Assembly (NCBI RefSeq): GCF_003611635.1
Contig: NZ_RAVZ01000004.1
Span: 1 to 64,000 of the forward strand
DNA from: Corallococcus terminator
GTDB lineage: Bacteria > Myxococcota > Myxococcia > Myxococcales > Myxococcaceae
DNA length: 64,000 bases
Direction: 5' to 3'
Part shown: positions 20,652-31,076 of the stretch, piece by piece
How the letters are laid out: each line of letters starts with the position of its first letter
Position numbering within the stretch: the stretch's first letter is position 1
Position numbers and translations under genes: made by a program
Notes under the pieces: generated by a model
Databases searched by the model: none
What the model was told of the DNA's origin: nothing
Seen by the model: the letters and a program-made list of their open reading frames with translations, nothing else

Positions 20652-20879
20652 ATGCTCCGCGCCATGGACGCGATGGACTTCTGGCTCCTCTCCGTGATTC
20701 TGGCGCTCGGGCTGGGGCGCTTCCTTCAGATGCGCGACATGCGCCGTGCACCCTCGCAGGAGGAGGCGGTGACTCCCCGCAAGCTGTCCCCCATGCGCAT
20801 CACCGCCCGGGTGCTGCTGGGCTACGCCTACGTCATGGCTGCGCTGCTGATGATCCGCTTCCTCGTCGGCCGGGCGTAG
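20652..20879 (+). CDS. Small two-helix membrane protein
   Basis: This 75-residue protein (MLRAMDAMDFWLLSVILALG...) has two hydrophobic helices (residues ~9-24 and ~52-70) separated by a basic cytoplasmic-type loop RRAPSQEEAVTPRK. The start could be any of three in-frame ATGs (20652, 20664, 20673); the second or third would still keep both helices. It is flanked by genes on the opposite strand. No family is recognised. Confidence 0.5.
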   Translation: MLRAMDAMDFWLLSVILALGLGRFLQMRDMRRAPSQEEAVTPRKLSPMRITARVLLGYAYVMAALLMIRFLVGRA

Positions 20880-20906
20880 CCATCACCCGGGCCGACGGGC
20901 CGGCCC

Positions 20907-21740
<834 letters not shown>

Positions 21741-21764
21741 GAGAGGGGGTCCTCGTCGGGGCTT

Positions 21765-22883
21765 TCAGTAGGTGGGCAGCTTGGGCTTGGGGGGCGAGGA
21801 CTGCCTGCCATTGGAGGCCAGATAGCCGGAGCGCACGGTGATGGGGTCGCGCTGCCAGAGGTTGTAGACCTTGTCCACGAGCCCCGACTCCAGCACGTCC
21901 ATGCGCCCCGTCCCACAGCCGTCGAACTGGCTGAACGGATCCGCGCGGTTCATGGGCACCGTGAGCGCGGGCAGGCCCTCCGGCGCGTACGGCCACGGCC
22001 ACGCGGTGGACAGCATCCCGTGGAACTGGATGTTGCCAATGCGGTTGCTGAGCAACTGGTGCGTGTGGCCGTGGATGACGGTGACCTTGTCGTACGGCTT
22101 GAGGATGGCCTGCACCTCGTCCGCGTCGTCGGTCCAGAAGTTCCAGGGCTTGTAATACTTGTAGAGCGGCGAGTGGCTGAACACGATGAGGGGCGTCGTC
22201 TTCGCCACCTTGGCCAGGTCGTTCTGGAGCCACTGGCGCTGCTCGCCACCGACCTCGAAGCGGGACTGGATGCCATTGTCCAGGCCGGCGACGATCTTCA
22301 TCCGCTCCATGGGGGTGAGCTTGCGCTCCGTCCAGAAATCCTTCTCATGGATGGAGTTGAGCACCACGAAGTGCACGCCCTTGTGGTCGAAGGAGTAGTT
22401 GGGCGCGCCGAACAGGTCGCGCCACAGCTCGCCCATGTCCAGGAACCAGTCGTGTTCGCCCACCATCATCTTGATGGGGGCCTTCACGCTCTTGAGGATT
22501 TGAGCGCCCAGCTTGAGCTCCCCCGCCTGTCCCAACTGCGCCAGGTCCCCGCCGAACAGCACGAAGTCCGGCTGCGGGTCCAACGCGTTGACGTCGTCCA
22601 CGGCCTTGAGGATGGCGCGCACGAAGCGGTCGTTGAGCTTGTTCTCATACAGGTGCGTGTCGGAGATGTACGCGAAGGAGAACTTCGGCTTCTCCCCCTG
22701 CGCCTCCGCCACGTTGACCAGTTGGAAGCTCTGCGGGGTGAGCTTGCCCATGCCCGCGACGATGCCGGCGGAGATGCCCGCGACGCGAAGGAAGGCGCGG
22801 CGATCCAACCGCTTCAGGCCCTCGAAGAAGGCCTCGCGTTCGGCGTAATGCTTGGACTCGATGCTCTGGAACTTGTTGCCCAT
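21765..22883 (-). CDS. Tat-exported calcineurin-like metallophosphoesterase
   Basis: This 372-residue protein has a twin-arginine signal at residues ~26-60 (LDRRAFLRVAGISAGIVAGMG), so it is folded before export. The five metallophosphoesterase motifs are complete: ISDTH (D-x-H), FGGDLA (GD), VGEHDW (in place of GNHD), FSHSP (H), and HGHTH (GHxH). They bind two metals to hydrolyse phosphate esters. The GNHD-to-GEHD change removes the usual Asn and is worth noting. It lies between two cytochrome genes, 12 nt from the peroxidase gene, so it likely shares their periplasmic process. The substrate is unknown. Confidence 0.87.
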   Translation of the reverse strand: MGNKFQSIESKHYAEREAFFEGLKRLDRRAFLRVAGISAGIVAGMGKLTPQSFQLVNVAEAQGEKPKFSFAYISDTHLYENKLNDRFVRAILKAVDDVNALDPQPDFVLFGGDLAQLGQAGELKLGAQILKSVKAPIKMMVGEHDWFLDMGELWRDLFGAPNYSFDHKGVHFVVLNSIHEKDFWTERKLTPMERMKIVAGLDNGIQSRFEVGGEQRQWLQNDLAKVAKTTPLIVFSHSPLYKYYKPWNFWTDDADEVQAILKPYDKVTVIHGHTHQLLSNRIGNIQFHGMLSTAWPWPYAPEGLPALTVPMNRADPFSQFDGCGTGRMDVLESGLVDKVYNLWQRDPITVRSGYLASNGRQSSPPKPKLPTY

Positions 22884-22895
22884 GGCGCGCCTCCG

Positions 22896-24206
<1,311 letters not shown>

Positions 24207-24386
24207 GACACCCCTCCCGCCAGCCTTCAGGAGCCCACGCGGGACATCCGCGCGACCTGCGACCGGATGGCTCTCATTTCACGCAAGGCGGGCAAGTCGG
24301 GCAATGTCACTCCGACCGAGGGATGCGTGAAGTGTCTTGGATTTGAACCTCCATACCCGCCGTGCGAGGTGGGTCCCGCGCGGGCT

Positions 24387-25313
24387 TCATCTTTCCGTGG
24401 AGGTTGAACGCTGGCTCGCGTCCGCGATGGCCTTGCGCAGCCAGACATGCGCCGGGTCGTGTTGCATGCGCTCGTGCCAGAGCTGGCTCACGGTGAAGCC
24501 CGCGAGTTCCACGGGAGGGCGCAGCAGCTTCAGCCGGAACGCGGGCCGCAGCAGGAGCGCCATGCGCTCCGGGGCGAGCAGCAGCAGGTCCGTCCGGGCG
24601 ACCATGAAGACGGCCAGGAAGAAGTGCGGCACCGCCACCATGACCTGACGGGACTTGCCCAGGCGGGCCAGGGCCTCATCCGCCAGACTTCCCGTCCCCC
24701 CCAGGGGCGCAACGCTGATGTGCCCGTGCTCCAGATAGCGCTCGAGCGTCAACCGTCCCTTCGTGACGGGGTGGCCCTCCCGGGCGAGGCAGACGAAGCG
24801 CTCCTGGAAGAGCGCCTGGACGCGGAAGGCGGAGGGCATGTTCGCGAAGATTCCGAGCGCCAGGTCCAGGCTGCCCCGCTCGAGCGCGTCCTCCATGCCC
24901 TCTCCGGGCCCGCGCACGCGCACGGACACGCCCGAGGCCACGCGGGTGAGTTCCTGCATCAACGGTGGGAGCACCACCATGCCGGCGAGGTCCGCCGAGG
25001 ACAGCCAGAAGGTCCGCCGCGCGGTGGCCGGGTCGAACTTGCGCGCGCCGTGCAGCGCCCCGCGAAGCTGCTCCAGCGCCGCGCGCAACACGGGCGCCAG
25101 CGACTCCGCCAGCGGCGTGGGCACCATGCGCCCGCCACTGGGGACGACCAGCGGGTCATCCAGCCGGTGGCGCAGCCGGGCCAGCGCGTGGCTCACCGCC
25201 GACTGGCTCACCCCCAGCCGGACCGCGGCGGCCCGGTTGCTGCCCTCGGTGAGGACGGCGTCCAGGAAGACGAAGAGGTTGAGGTCGCGAACATCGATGT
25301 GAAGGTTGTTCAT
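24387..25313 (-). CDS. LysR-family transcriptional regulator (NodD/SyrM-like)
   Basis: This 308-residue regulator has an N-terminal winged helix-turn-helix (DLNLFVFLDAVLTEGSNRAAAVRLGVSQSAVSHALARLRHRL) and a substrate-binding domain (~95-300). The opening DLNLF and the DDPLVVPSGGRMVPTPLA stretch place it in the branch that includes NodD and LeuO-type proteins. It is divergent from the APCDD1-domain gene with an 80-bp gap, the classic LysR arrangement, so it probably controls that gene and itself from the shared region 25314-25393. Confidence 0.9.
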   Translation of the reverse strand: MNNLHIDVRDLNLFVFLDAVLTEGSNRAAAVRLGVSQSAVSHALARLRHRLDDPLVVPSGGRMVPTPLAESLAPVLRAALEQLRGALHGARKFDPATARRTFWLSSADLAGMVVLPPLMQELTRVASGVSVRVRGPGEGMEDALERGSLDLALGIFANMPSAFRVQALFQERFVCLAREGHPVTKGRLTLERYLEHGHISVAPLGGTGSLADEALARLGKSRQVMVAVPHFFLAVFMVARTDLLLLAPERMALLLRPAFRLKLLRPPVELAGFTVSQLWHERMQHDPAHVWLRKAIADASQRSTSTER

Positions 25314-25393
25314 TTGGGAGGTGACGACGTTTCAGTCCATTCAATCACATCCTGGGGCTACTTTTCCTCGTGTCACCCACACCAGGAGCCGTC

Positions 25394-26011
25394 ATGAAGA
25401 ACTTCTCCCTCGCTGTCGTCGCCACGCTGTGCCTCGCCACCCAGGCGCTCGCCGCCGAACCGCCCAGCATCGTGGGGCACTGGAAGTCCACGCAGTGCGA
25501 GGTCCGCCCGGGCGGAGGGGAGCAGAAGTATTACGTGAAGCGCGACTTCACCTATTCCAAGACAGACTCCAAGGCGGTCATCACCTTCTACGCGGACGGC
25601 ACGTGCGACGAGTCAAAGAAGATGTCCCGCGTGGTCATCACCGGCCCCTATGCCGTGCGCTCCCCGGCCATCGACAAGGCGGGCGCGACACAGGGCGCGT
25701 CCCCCGCCCACTTCCTCTTCTCCACGCTGAAGATCACGCCGCTGGCGGAGGGCTTCGCGCAGTACCTCAACAGCGCGCCCCCTGGGACGTGTGGCACGCA
25801 GAAGTGGGCGGTGGGCAAGGAGCAGGATGTCACGGGCACCAATGGGTGCTCCATCATCTTCTCCTTCAACGCCTGCCCCTGGGAGCAGGACGTCGTGAAG
25901 GTCACGGGGGATGAGCTGTTCTTCGGAGCCCGTCCGGCCACCGGCGGTTGCAACGCCGACGCCACGCACATGCCGTCGGAGCTCCAGGTGCCGCTCAAGC
26001 GCGTGAAGTAG
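25394..26011 (+). CDS. Secreted APCDD1-domain protein
   Basis: This 205-residue exported protein has a signal peptide ending ATQALA (residue ~20). The mature part closely follows the repeat domain of animal APCDD1 (the Wnt-inhibitor domain): GHWKSTQCEVRPGG, RDFTYS, ITFYADGTC and GATQGASPAHF. KITPLAEGFAQYLN, CGTQKWAVGKEQDVTGTNGC and LFFGARPA then follow, in the same order and spacing. Seven Cys suggest disulfides. In animals the domain binds lipid-like ligands and Wnt; in bacteria its role is unknown. The ATG at 25394 is used because the signal peptide starts there. It is divergent from a LysR gene. Confidence 0.8.
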   Translation: MKNFSLAVVATLCLATQALAAEPPSIVGHWKSTQCEVRPGGGEQKYYVKRDFTYSKTDSKAVITFYADGTCDESKKMSRVVITGPYAVRSPAIDKAGATQGASPAHFLFSTLKITPLAEGFAQYLNSAPPGTCGTQKWAVGKEQDVTGTNGCSIIFSFNACPWEQDVVKVTGDELFFGARPATGGCNADATHMPSELQVPLKRVK

Positions 26012-26102
26012 CCGTCCTGCCTGAACCCATCCCTGCCGGCCTCAGGGCGCCCTCGGCTCGGCTGTCTCTCTGGATGTGACCCGGGTTGCCGTCGTCAGAG
26101 GT

Positions 26103-27278
26103 TCAGTAGGTCGTCACGCGCAGCGCCGTGTTGGAGACGCCCGAGACGCTCCGCACGGAAGCGTACCAGGTGCCGGCGGCGGGGCTGGGAATGGCGCAGT
26201 ACTCCGCATTGCCGCTCCGGTTCGAGCGGCAGGTGTACGTGCTCGTCGTGGGCGTGGCGCTGTGGACGTAGAGGTCCGCTTCGCCCGTCCCTCCCACCAA
26301 CTGCGCGTTGAGGGACGGGGTGCCCGCCGCGACGGTGATGGCGTAGTGGGCCCACCCGGTCCCCGCGGGGACTGACAGGACTTCGGCCAGGCGATGATTG
26401 ACGGGACGGTTGCGGATGTTCGTCACCCACGGCTCGATGGCCGAGACGCGGGCGGAGACGCTGGGGAAGCCGGCCCGGGCACAGCTCGCCGAGCCCCAGC
26501 TCGAGAGTCCCGCGAGAATCCTCCCGGACGCGCCGTTGACGACCACGGGACCGCCGCTGTCACCATGGCAGGCCCCCTCGTTCGCCACGCCGCCCGTCGC
26601 GAGCTGGTACTCGGTGAGCGGCTCGAACCCGGAAGGGCCTTCCGAGACAATGGCCATCTCCACCTTGCGCAGACCATCGGGAGGGGTGCCCCCCTGGACC
26701 GTGATGCCCCAACCCGTCGCGGTGGCGATGACGCCCACGTTGGTGCGGCCGGCCGCGACATCCGCCGCCGTGGCCATCGTGATGCCCTTCACCGTGGCGG
26801 TGTTCAGGGTCAGCGGAGAGGCGAGCCGGAGGAGCGCCACGTCCTTGTCTATCGTGCTGGAGTTGTAACCCGGGTACAGCAGGAAGTCGGCCACCTGCAC
26901 GACCTGTCCCGTGGACGCCATCGTGCTGCGCGTCGTGCTGCCCGCGCCGAGGCTCATGGTCCCGGGGTTCTTGCCGACAACGCAGTGCTGCGCGGTGAGG
27001 ACGTACCAGGGGCCCAGGATGGCCCCGCCACAGAAGTGAGAGCCGTCCGCGTTCCGCAGGGAGGCCTGCCACGGGAAGTCCGTGATGGCCGCGTTGGTGC
27101 CACCGACAATCTCTTGCGCTGTCTCCCCCACTCCCGCCGCGTCCACGGGCAGGCCTTCCGGACCACCACACCCACCCAGCCATGTCGCCCCCAGCACCGC
27201 GCCCAGGGCCCAGACGTCGTGGAAGCGGCGCGAAGACACCCTGGGAGACACTGCGGACTTCGACGGGAAGGAGGCCAC
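26103..27278 (-). CDS. Secreted trypsin-like serine protease with pre-peptidase C-terminal domain
   Basis: The 391-residue protein starts at GTG 27278 with GGAG upstream. A lipobox-like LGGCGG (~35) suggests lipidation. The protease domain begins IVGGTNAAITDFPWQASL (~58) and has the complete catalytic triad: His in TAQHC (~98), Asp in DKDVALLRL (~144), Ser in GDSGGP (~239). Arg/Lys specificity is not certain. The last ~95 residues are a PPC beta-sandwich (GEADLYVHSATPTTSTYTC...), often removed after export. It is paralogous to the broken gene at 28419-29313. Probably used in predation or surface proteolysis. Confidence 0.9.
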   Translation of the reverse strand: MASFPSKSAVSPRVSSRRFHDVWALGAVLGATWLGGCGGPEGLPVDAAGVGETAQEIVGGTNAAITDFPWQASLRNADGSHFCGGAILGPWYVLTAQHCVVGKNPGTMSLGAGSTTRSTMASTGQVVQVADFLLYPGYNSSTIDKDVALLRLASPLTLNTATVKGITMATAADVAAGRTNVGVIATATGWGITVQGGTPPDGLRKVEMAIVSEGPSGFEPLTEYQLATGGVANEGACHGDSGGPVVVNGASGRILAGLSSWGSASCARAGFPSVSARVSAIEPWVTNIRNRPVNHRLAEVLSVPAGTGWAHYAITVAAGTPSLNAQLVGGTGEADLYVHSATPTTSTYTCRSNRSGNAEYCAIPSPAAGTWYASVRSVSGVSNTALRVTTY

Positions 27279-27476
27279 GGGGAAACACTCCAGTTGAGAG
27301 GTTCGTGGCGGTCACTGCAGGCGGCATGCCCGTGGGCAGCCCCTGCCACGGCGTGAGACGCGAGCCCGCCGCCAGTGTCCGTGACACGTCAGGGCCCGCG
27401 CCTGACGCGTCCGCGACGACGGTGAGCGGCGCCTCGACGCTGGCGCCGCGCCCACTCGGGACCTACGCTTCCGGGG

Positions 27477-28394
27477 ATGACGGAATCGCGAGCCGCGGAC
27501 GCGTTCGAAGCGCTGGCCTCCTTTCTGGAGGCGAACGGCAAGGGCCACTGGCTCATCAGAGGCACACCGACCCCTGAGGCACCGCACCCGCTCTGGGCGC
27601 ACCTGGTGCCCTCCTCACTGCGCGCATTCGCCGCACGCTGCGGGTATCCGTCGCTCCTGGCTCCGAAGCTCCGCATGACACTCGTACCCCTGCACGTGCA
27701 GCCAGCCATCGGGCTCGCGGAGCCCGGTTTCGACTGGCACCTCTACAAGGCGCTCCTCCAGACGGCCGTGCGTCGCGCCAATGGCGCATTCTTCGCGGGC
27801 TTCGACTTCTCCGACGTGGGCGGCTGGAGCCTGAGGAACGATGGGCAGGGCGAGCGCGTCTGGGGCGTCGAGGACAGTCTCGCGATTCCCGGCGACGACC
27901 AGGGCCCCTTCGAGGACTGGCTCATCGCCCGGTTCCAGGAGGTGCACCTCCTGGCCAGCAAGGCACCGACGGCGGGAGGCACGGCGAAGAAGAAGCGGCC
28001 GAGCGACCCCTCCCATGAACTCCGCATGTATGACGAATACGTGCCCCTGTACCCCGCGACGGTGATGCAGGACGCGAAGTGGCCCAACGGCACCACCAAG
28101 TCGCAGGGAGCGTTTCTGGACAACAAACCCGAGGGGCCTTTCCGCTTCTTCTACGCGACCGGAGCGCCCCTGGCTTCTGGCCACTTCGAGAACGGGGTGC
28201 GGCAGGGCACCTGGCGGTATCACCTGCCCCCGAGCCACACCGAGGATTCCGCCGAGAAGCGGCTCTGGGGCGAGGGAGAGGTCAAGGATGGGCTCGAGGA
28301 GGGCCCCTGGATCGGCTCTGATTCAGGGAGCCCTCGGGAGCGGACGCGCGTGTTCCGCTCCGGCGTGATTGAAGCCCAGGAGCTTCGGGGCTGA
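27477..28394 (+). CDS. Unknown protein with MORN-like C-terminal segment
   Basis: This 305-residue cytoplasmic protein has no signal peptide. The N-terminal ~150 residues have Trp/Phe-rich helices (FDWHLYKALLQTAV, FEDWLIARFQEVHLL). From ~190 onward, short strand-turn units read KSQGAFLDNKPEGPFRFFY, LASGHFENGVRQGTWRYH and GEGEVKDGLEEGPW, i.e. the G-x-F/W-x-N/D-G-x-x-x-G-x-W pattern of MORN-like (toxin-antitoxin repeat) modules. It lies between two protease genes on the opposite strand. The role is unknown. Confidence 0.65.
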   Translation: MTESRAADAFEALASFLEANGKGHWLIRGTPTPEAPHPLWAHLVPSSLRAFAARCGYPSLLAPKLRMTLVPLHVQPAIGLAEPGFDWHLYKALLQTAVRRANGAFFAGFDFSDVGGWSLRNDGQGERVWGVEDSLAIPGDDQGPFEDWLIARFQEVHLLASKAPTAGGTAKKKRPSDPSHELRMYDEYVPLYPATVMQDAKWPNGTTKSQGAFLDNKPEGPFRFFYATGAPLASGHFENGVRQGTWRYHLPPSHTEDSAEKRLWGEGEVKDGLEEGPWIGSDSGSPRERTRVFRSGVIEAQELRG

Positions 28395-28418
28395 CCTGTC
28401 GAGCGTACCGATGGATGG

Positions 28419-29313
28419 CTAATAGCCCGTCGCGCGCAGCGTCGCGTCCGCGTAGTCGGCGGTCCCCAGCACGGAGACGTACCAGGTGCCGGCGGCCGGG
28501 CTGGGAATGGAGCAGTACTCCGCGTTGCCGCCACCGTTCGACCGGCAGGTGTATGTGCCCGTCGTGGGCGTCGCGGTGTGGACGTAGAGGTCGCCGTTGC
28601 CCGTGCCGTCGCCCAGCGCCACGTTGAGGGACGCGGCTCCCGCCGGGACGGTGACGGAGAAATGGGTCCACGTGCCCGTCAGGCCGGCCAGACCCGGCTG
28701 AGACAGGAGCGAGGTGGGCGTCCGGCTCGCGGCGTCGGTGAGCCATGTCTGGAATGACGGGATGCGGGCATGCAGGCGCGGGGTGTTGGGCCGCCCGCAA
28801 CTGTTCGAGCCCCAGCTCACCACGCCCGCGAGAATCTTCCCGGACGCACCGTTGACGACCACCGGGCCGCCGTTGTCACCCTGGCAGGTATCCGGGCCCC
28901 CCAGGGCAGGGGTCCCCGTGGCGAGCTGATCCGCGGTGATGAACCCGAACACGGGGATGGCGGAAGCATTGGAGACGATGGGCAGGTCCAGCTTGCGCAG
29001 GGTGTCCGGCAGCGAGAAGGGACCACTCAAGGCCGTCAGGCCCCAGCCCGTCACGGTGGCGGTGAGGCCCGGAGCGAGATAGCCCGCCGTCTCGTCCGCG
29101 GGCGTGGCCAGGGGAATGGCAGCCACCGTGCTGCCATTGAGTGTCAGCGGGGTGGCCAGGCGCAGGAGGGCCACGTCCTTGCCCTGGCTGGGGGTGGTGA
29201 AGCCGGGATATCGGAGGACGTCCGCCACCTGCACGACCTGCCCCGTGGAGGCCATCGTGCTGAGCTGCGCGCTGCCCGCGCCGAAGCGTTGCACGGGCTG
29301 CGCCGGGCCGCTG
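28419..29313 (-). pseudogene. Second trypsin-like protease: N-terminus lost at an IS66 remnant, catalytic Ser replaced by Asn
   Basis: From about 29313 leftward the frame matches the intact protease at 26103-27278 nearly throughout (GAGSAQLSTMASTGQVVQVAD, GKDVALLRLATPLTLN, then a PPC domain GNGDLYVHTATPTTGTYTC). The signal peptide, IVGG activation site and catalytic His are missing, because upstream of ~29313 the sequence becomes IS66 transposase. In addition the nucleophile motif reads CQGDNGGP, with Asn in place of the active-site Ser, so even a complete copy would have been non-proteolytic. The open frame that runs on to 29444 is antisense to the transposase. Confidence 0.8.
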
Positions 29314-29316
29314 CTT

Positions 29317-30402
29317 GGGCTTGAAAGAGGCGCCGCCCGCGCGGGTCCACCAGGTAATGGAATCACCGCGCATCGTGTCCGAGGTGAAGCAGTACGAGCC
29401 GCACGCGGGTTGGCGCGCCGGCTGCAATGCCTAGCGCTGCGCACCGTTGCCGGAAGGCGTACCCCAGGGCAACTTCGGCCCGCGCCTGACGGGCTTCCTC
29501 GCCCTGGCCACCGGACGCTTCCGCCTGTCCAGGCGCCTGGTGCGGGAGTTGCTGGAGGACGTGCTGGGCGTAAAGCTGACAGTCGGCAGCGTCAGCAACC
29601 TCGAGCAGTGTGTGAGCCAGGCCCTCGCGGCTCCCGTCAGTGAGGCGCGCGCATACGTCCAGACACAGCCCGCCGTGCATCAGGATGAAACCGGCTGGTG
29701 GCAGAAGCATGCACGCGCCTGTCTGTGGGTGGCCAGCACCGCGACCGTGGCCGTCTTCCTCATCGCCAAGGATCGCGGCAAGGCCGTCGCCCAGACGATG
29801 TTGGGCCGGGGCTTTCGGGGCACGCTCATCTCCGACAGGTGGTGTGCCTACCAGTGGGTGCACGCCCTCCAACGGCAGGTATGCTGGACGCCCCTGGTGC
29901 GTGAGTTCGAGGGCTTCGTCGAGCGTGGAGGAGAGGCGAAGCGGCAGGGAGCGCTGTTGCTGGCCGAAGTCTTCGTCCTCTTCGAATGGTGGCACCTGGC
30001 GCGGGATGGGTTGCTCACGCGCGCCACCTTTCAGCGGAAGATGCAGCCGCTGATGCGCGAAGTGGAGCGGCTCCTGGCGCAGGCCGCGGAGGTGTGCCCG
30101 AAGAAGGTGGCCGGCACCGCCAGCGAAATCCTCAAACTCAAGGACGCCCTCTGGACGCTTGTCTATACCGAGGGTGTCGAGCCCACCAACAACCTCGCCG
30201 AGAGGGACCTGCGCCACGCGGTCATCTGGCGCAAGACGGGCTTCGGCCCCAGAGCGAGGACGGCAGCCGCTTCGTCGAGCGCATCCTCACGGCCGTCATG
30301 AGCCTCAGGAAGCAGGAGCGCAACGTGCTCGACTTCCTCACAGCGTCCCTCGAAGCCCATCTCCACGGCACTCCCGCGCCCTCGCTGCTGCCCGGCACGT
30401 AA
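29317..30402 (+). pseudogene. Degenerate IS66-family transposase
   Basis: Reads as the C-terminal two thirds of an IS66 TnpC-type transposase: KEAPPARVHQVM..., LPEGVPQGNFGPRLTGFLALATGRFRLSRR, HQDETGWWQ (DDE Asp), LISDRWCAYQW (second Asp) and EGVEPTNNLAERDLRHAVIWRKTGFG (Glu region). It is inactive: a TAG interrupts the frame near 29431-29433, and a frameshift at about 30250 moves SEDGSRFVERILTAVMSLRKQ into another frame, ending at 30402. The N-terminal portion and accessory genes are absent. Its left edge truncates the second protease gene. Confidence 0.85.
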
Positions 30403-30477
30403 ATCCAGTTCACGCTCGTGAGAGCCAGAGCTCGTGAACGATTACACCCGGGCAACATGCGGAATCCCGCGCGTTAA

Positions 30478-30576
30478 GGGCCCGCTCAGAAATTACTTGG
30501 CAATGAGAGGCGTCCTCACCCTCGGGAAATCGGCCTCAGAGCGCAAAAATCGAACAAGTAATTCCTGAGTGAGCCC
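30478..30576. repeat. MITE-like 22-bp inverted repeat pair
   Basis: A 22-bp sequence at ~30478-30499 (ending CAGAAATTACTTG) recurs in inverted orientation at ~30555-30576 (CAAGTAATTCCTGAG...), with three mismatches. It encloses ~55 bp of unrelated, coding-free sequence, giving a ~99-bp element with IS-like ends but no transposase. Confidence 0.55.
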
Positions 30577-31076
30577 TAATCTCCACTCGGTCAAAGGAGT
30601 ATCCCATAAGCTTGCCGTTTCCCCTGGACTGCGCATCCTTCCGCCGCCGCTGCCATTGTACCTGTAGACGCACAGCATGCTGTGACAGCCTCACCTGGAA
30701 AGCGACTCCGTCCGCTCTTGGCTTCGCGACCCCTTCGTCCATGCCGCCGTTGAACCCGCGCGCGTTCGCAATGCCAATCCGTTCCTGAGCCTCACCGATG
30801 ACGTCGCGCCACGCACGCGAAAGCATTCTGGCTGAGCGAAAACAAAGGCAGGTGCTTGCCCCTATCCTTGTAGAGTTGCCTCCGCAAACAGGGCGAGCAA
30901 CTTCAGGTGCTCGGCACGCCCCCCCTCAAGGGCGGCAGCGACTCCGCCAGGAGTCGTTTGCGGCATATGGGACGTCACCGGGGAGCGGGACGAAGTGGAC
31001 AAAGCTCTGGTGAGCGATGGGCCATGAGTCAATGCAGGTGAGCGAGACGCGCACGAGGCCGTCGTCTCCATGAACA
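30577..31076. other. Coding-poor stretch downstream of the peptidase gene
   Basis: About 500 bp between the inverted-repeat element and the M24 gene. Short frames exist on the minus strand (for example one ending AEHLKLLALFAEATLQG at about 30862) that could be a gene tail, but no start, ribosome site or known family supports them. I see decayed sequence only. Confidence 0.4.

Noticed and set aside
29314-29444. N-terminal extension of the second protease frame
   Set aside because: These codons are antisense to the IS66 transposase remnant and do not resemble a signal peptide or the sister protease.
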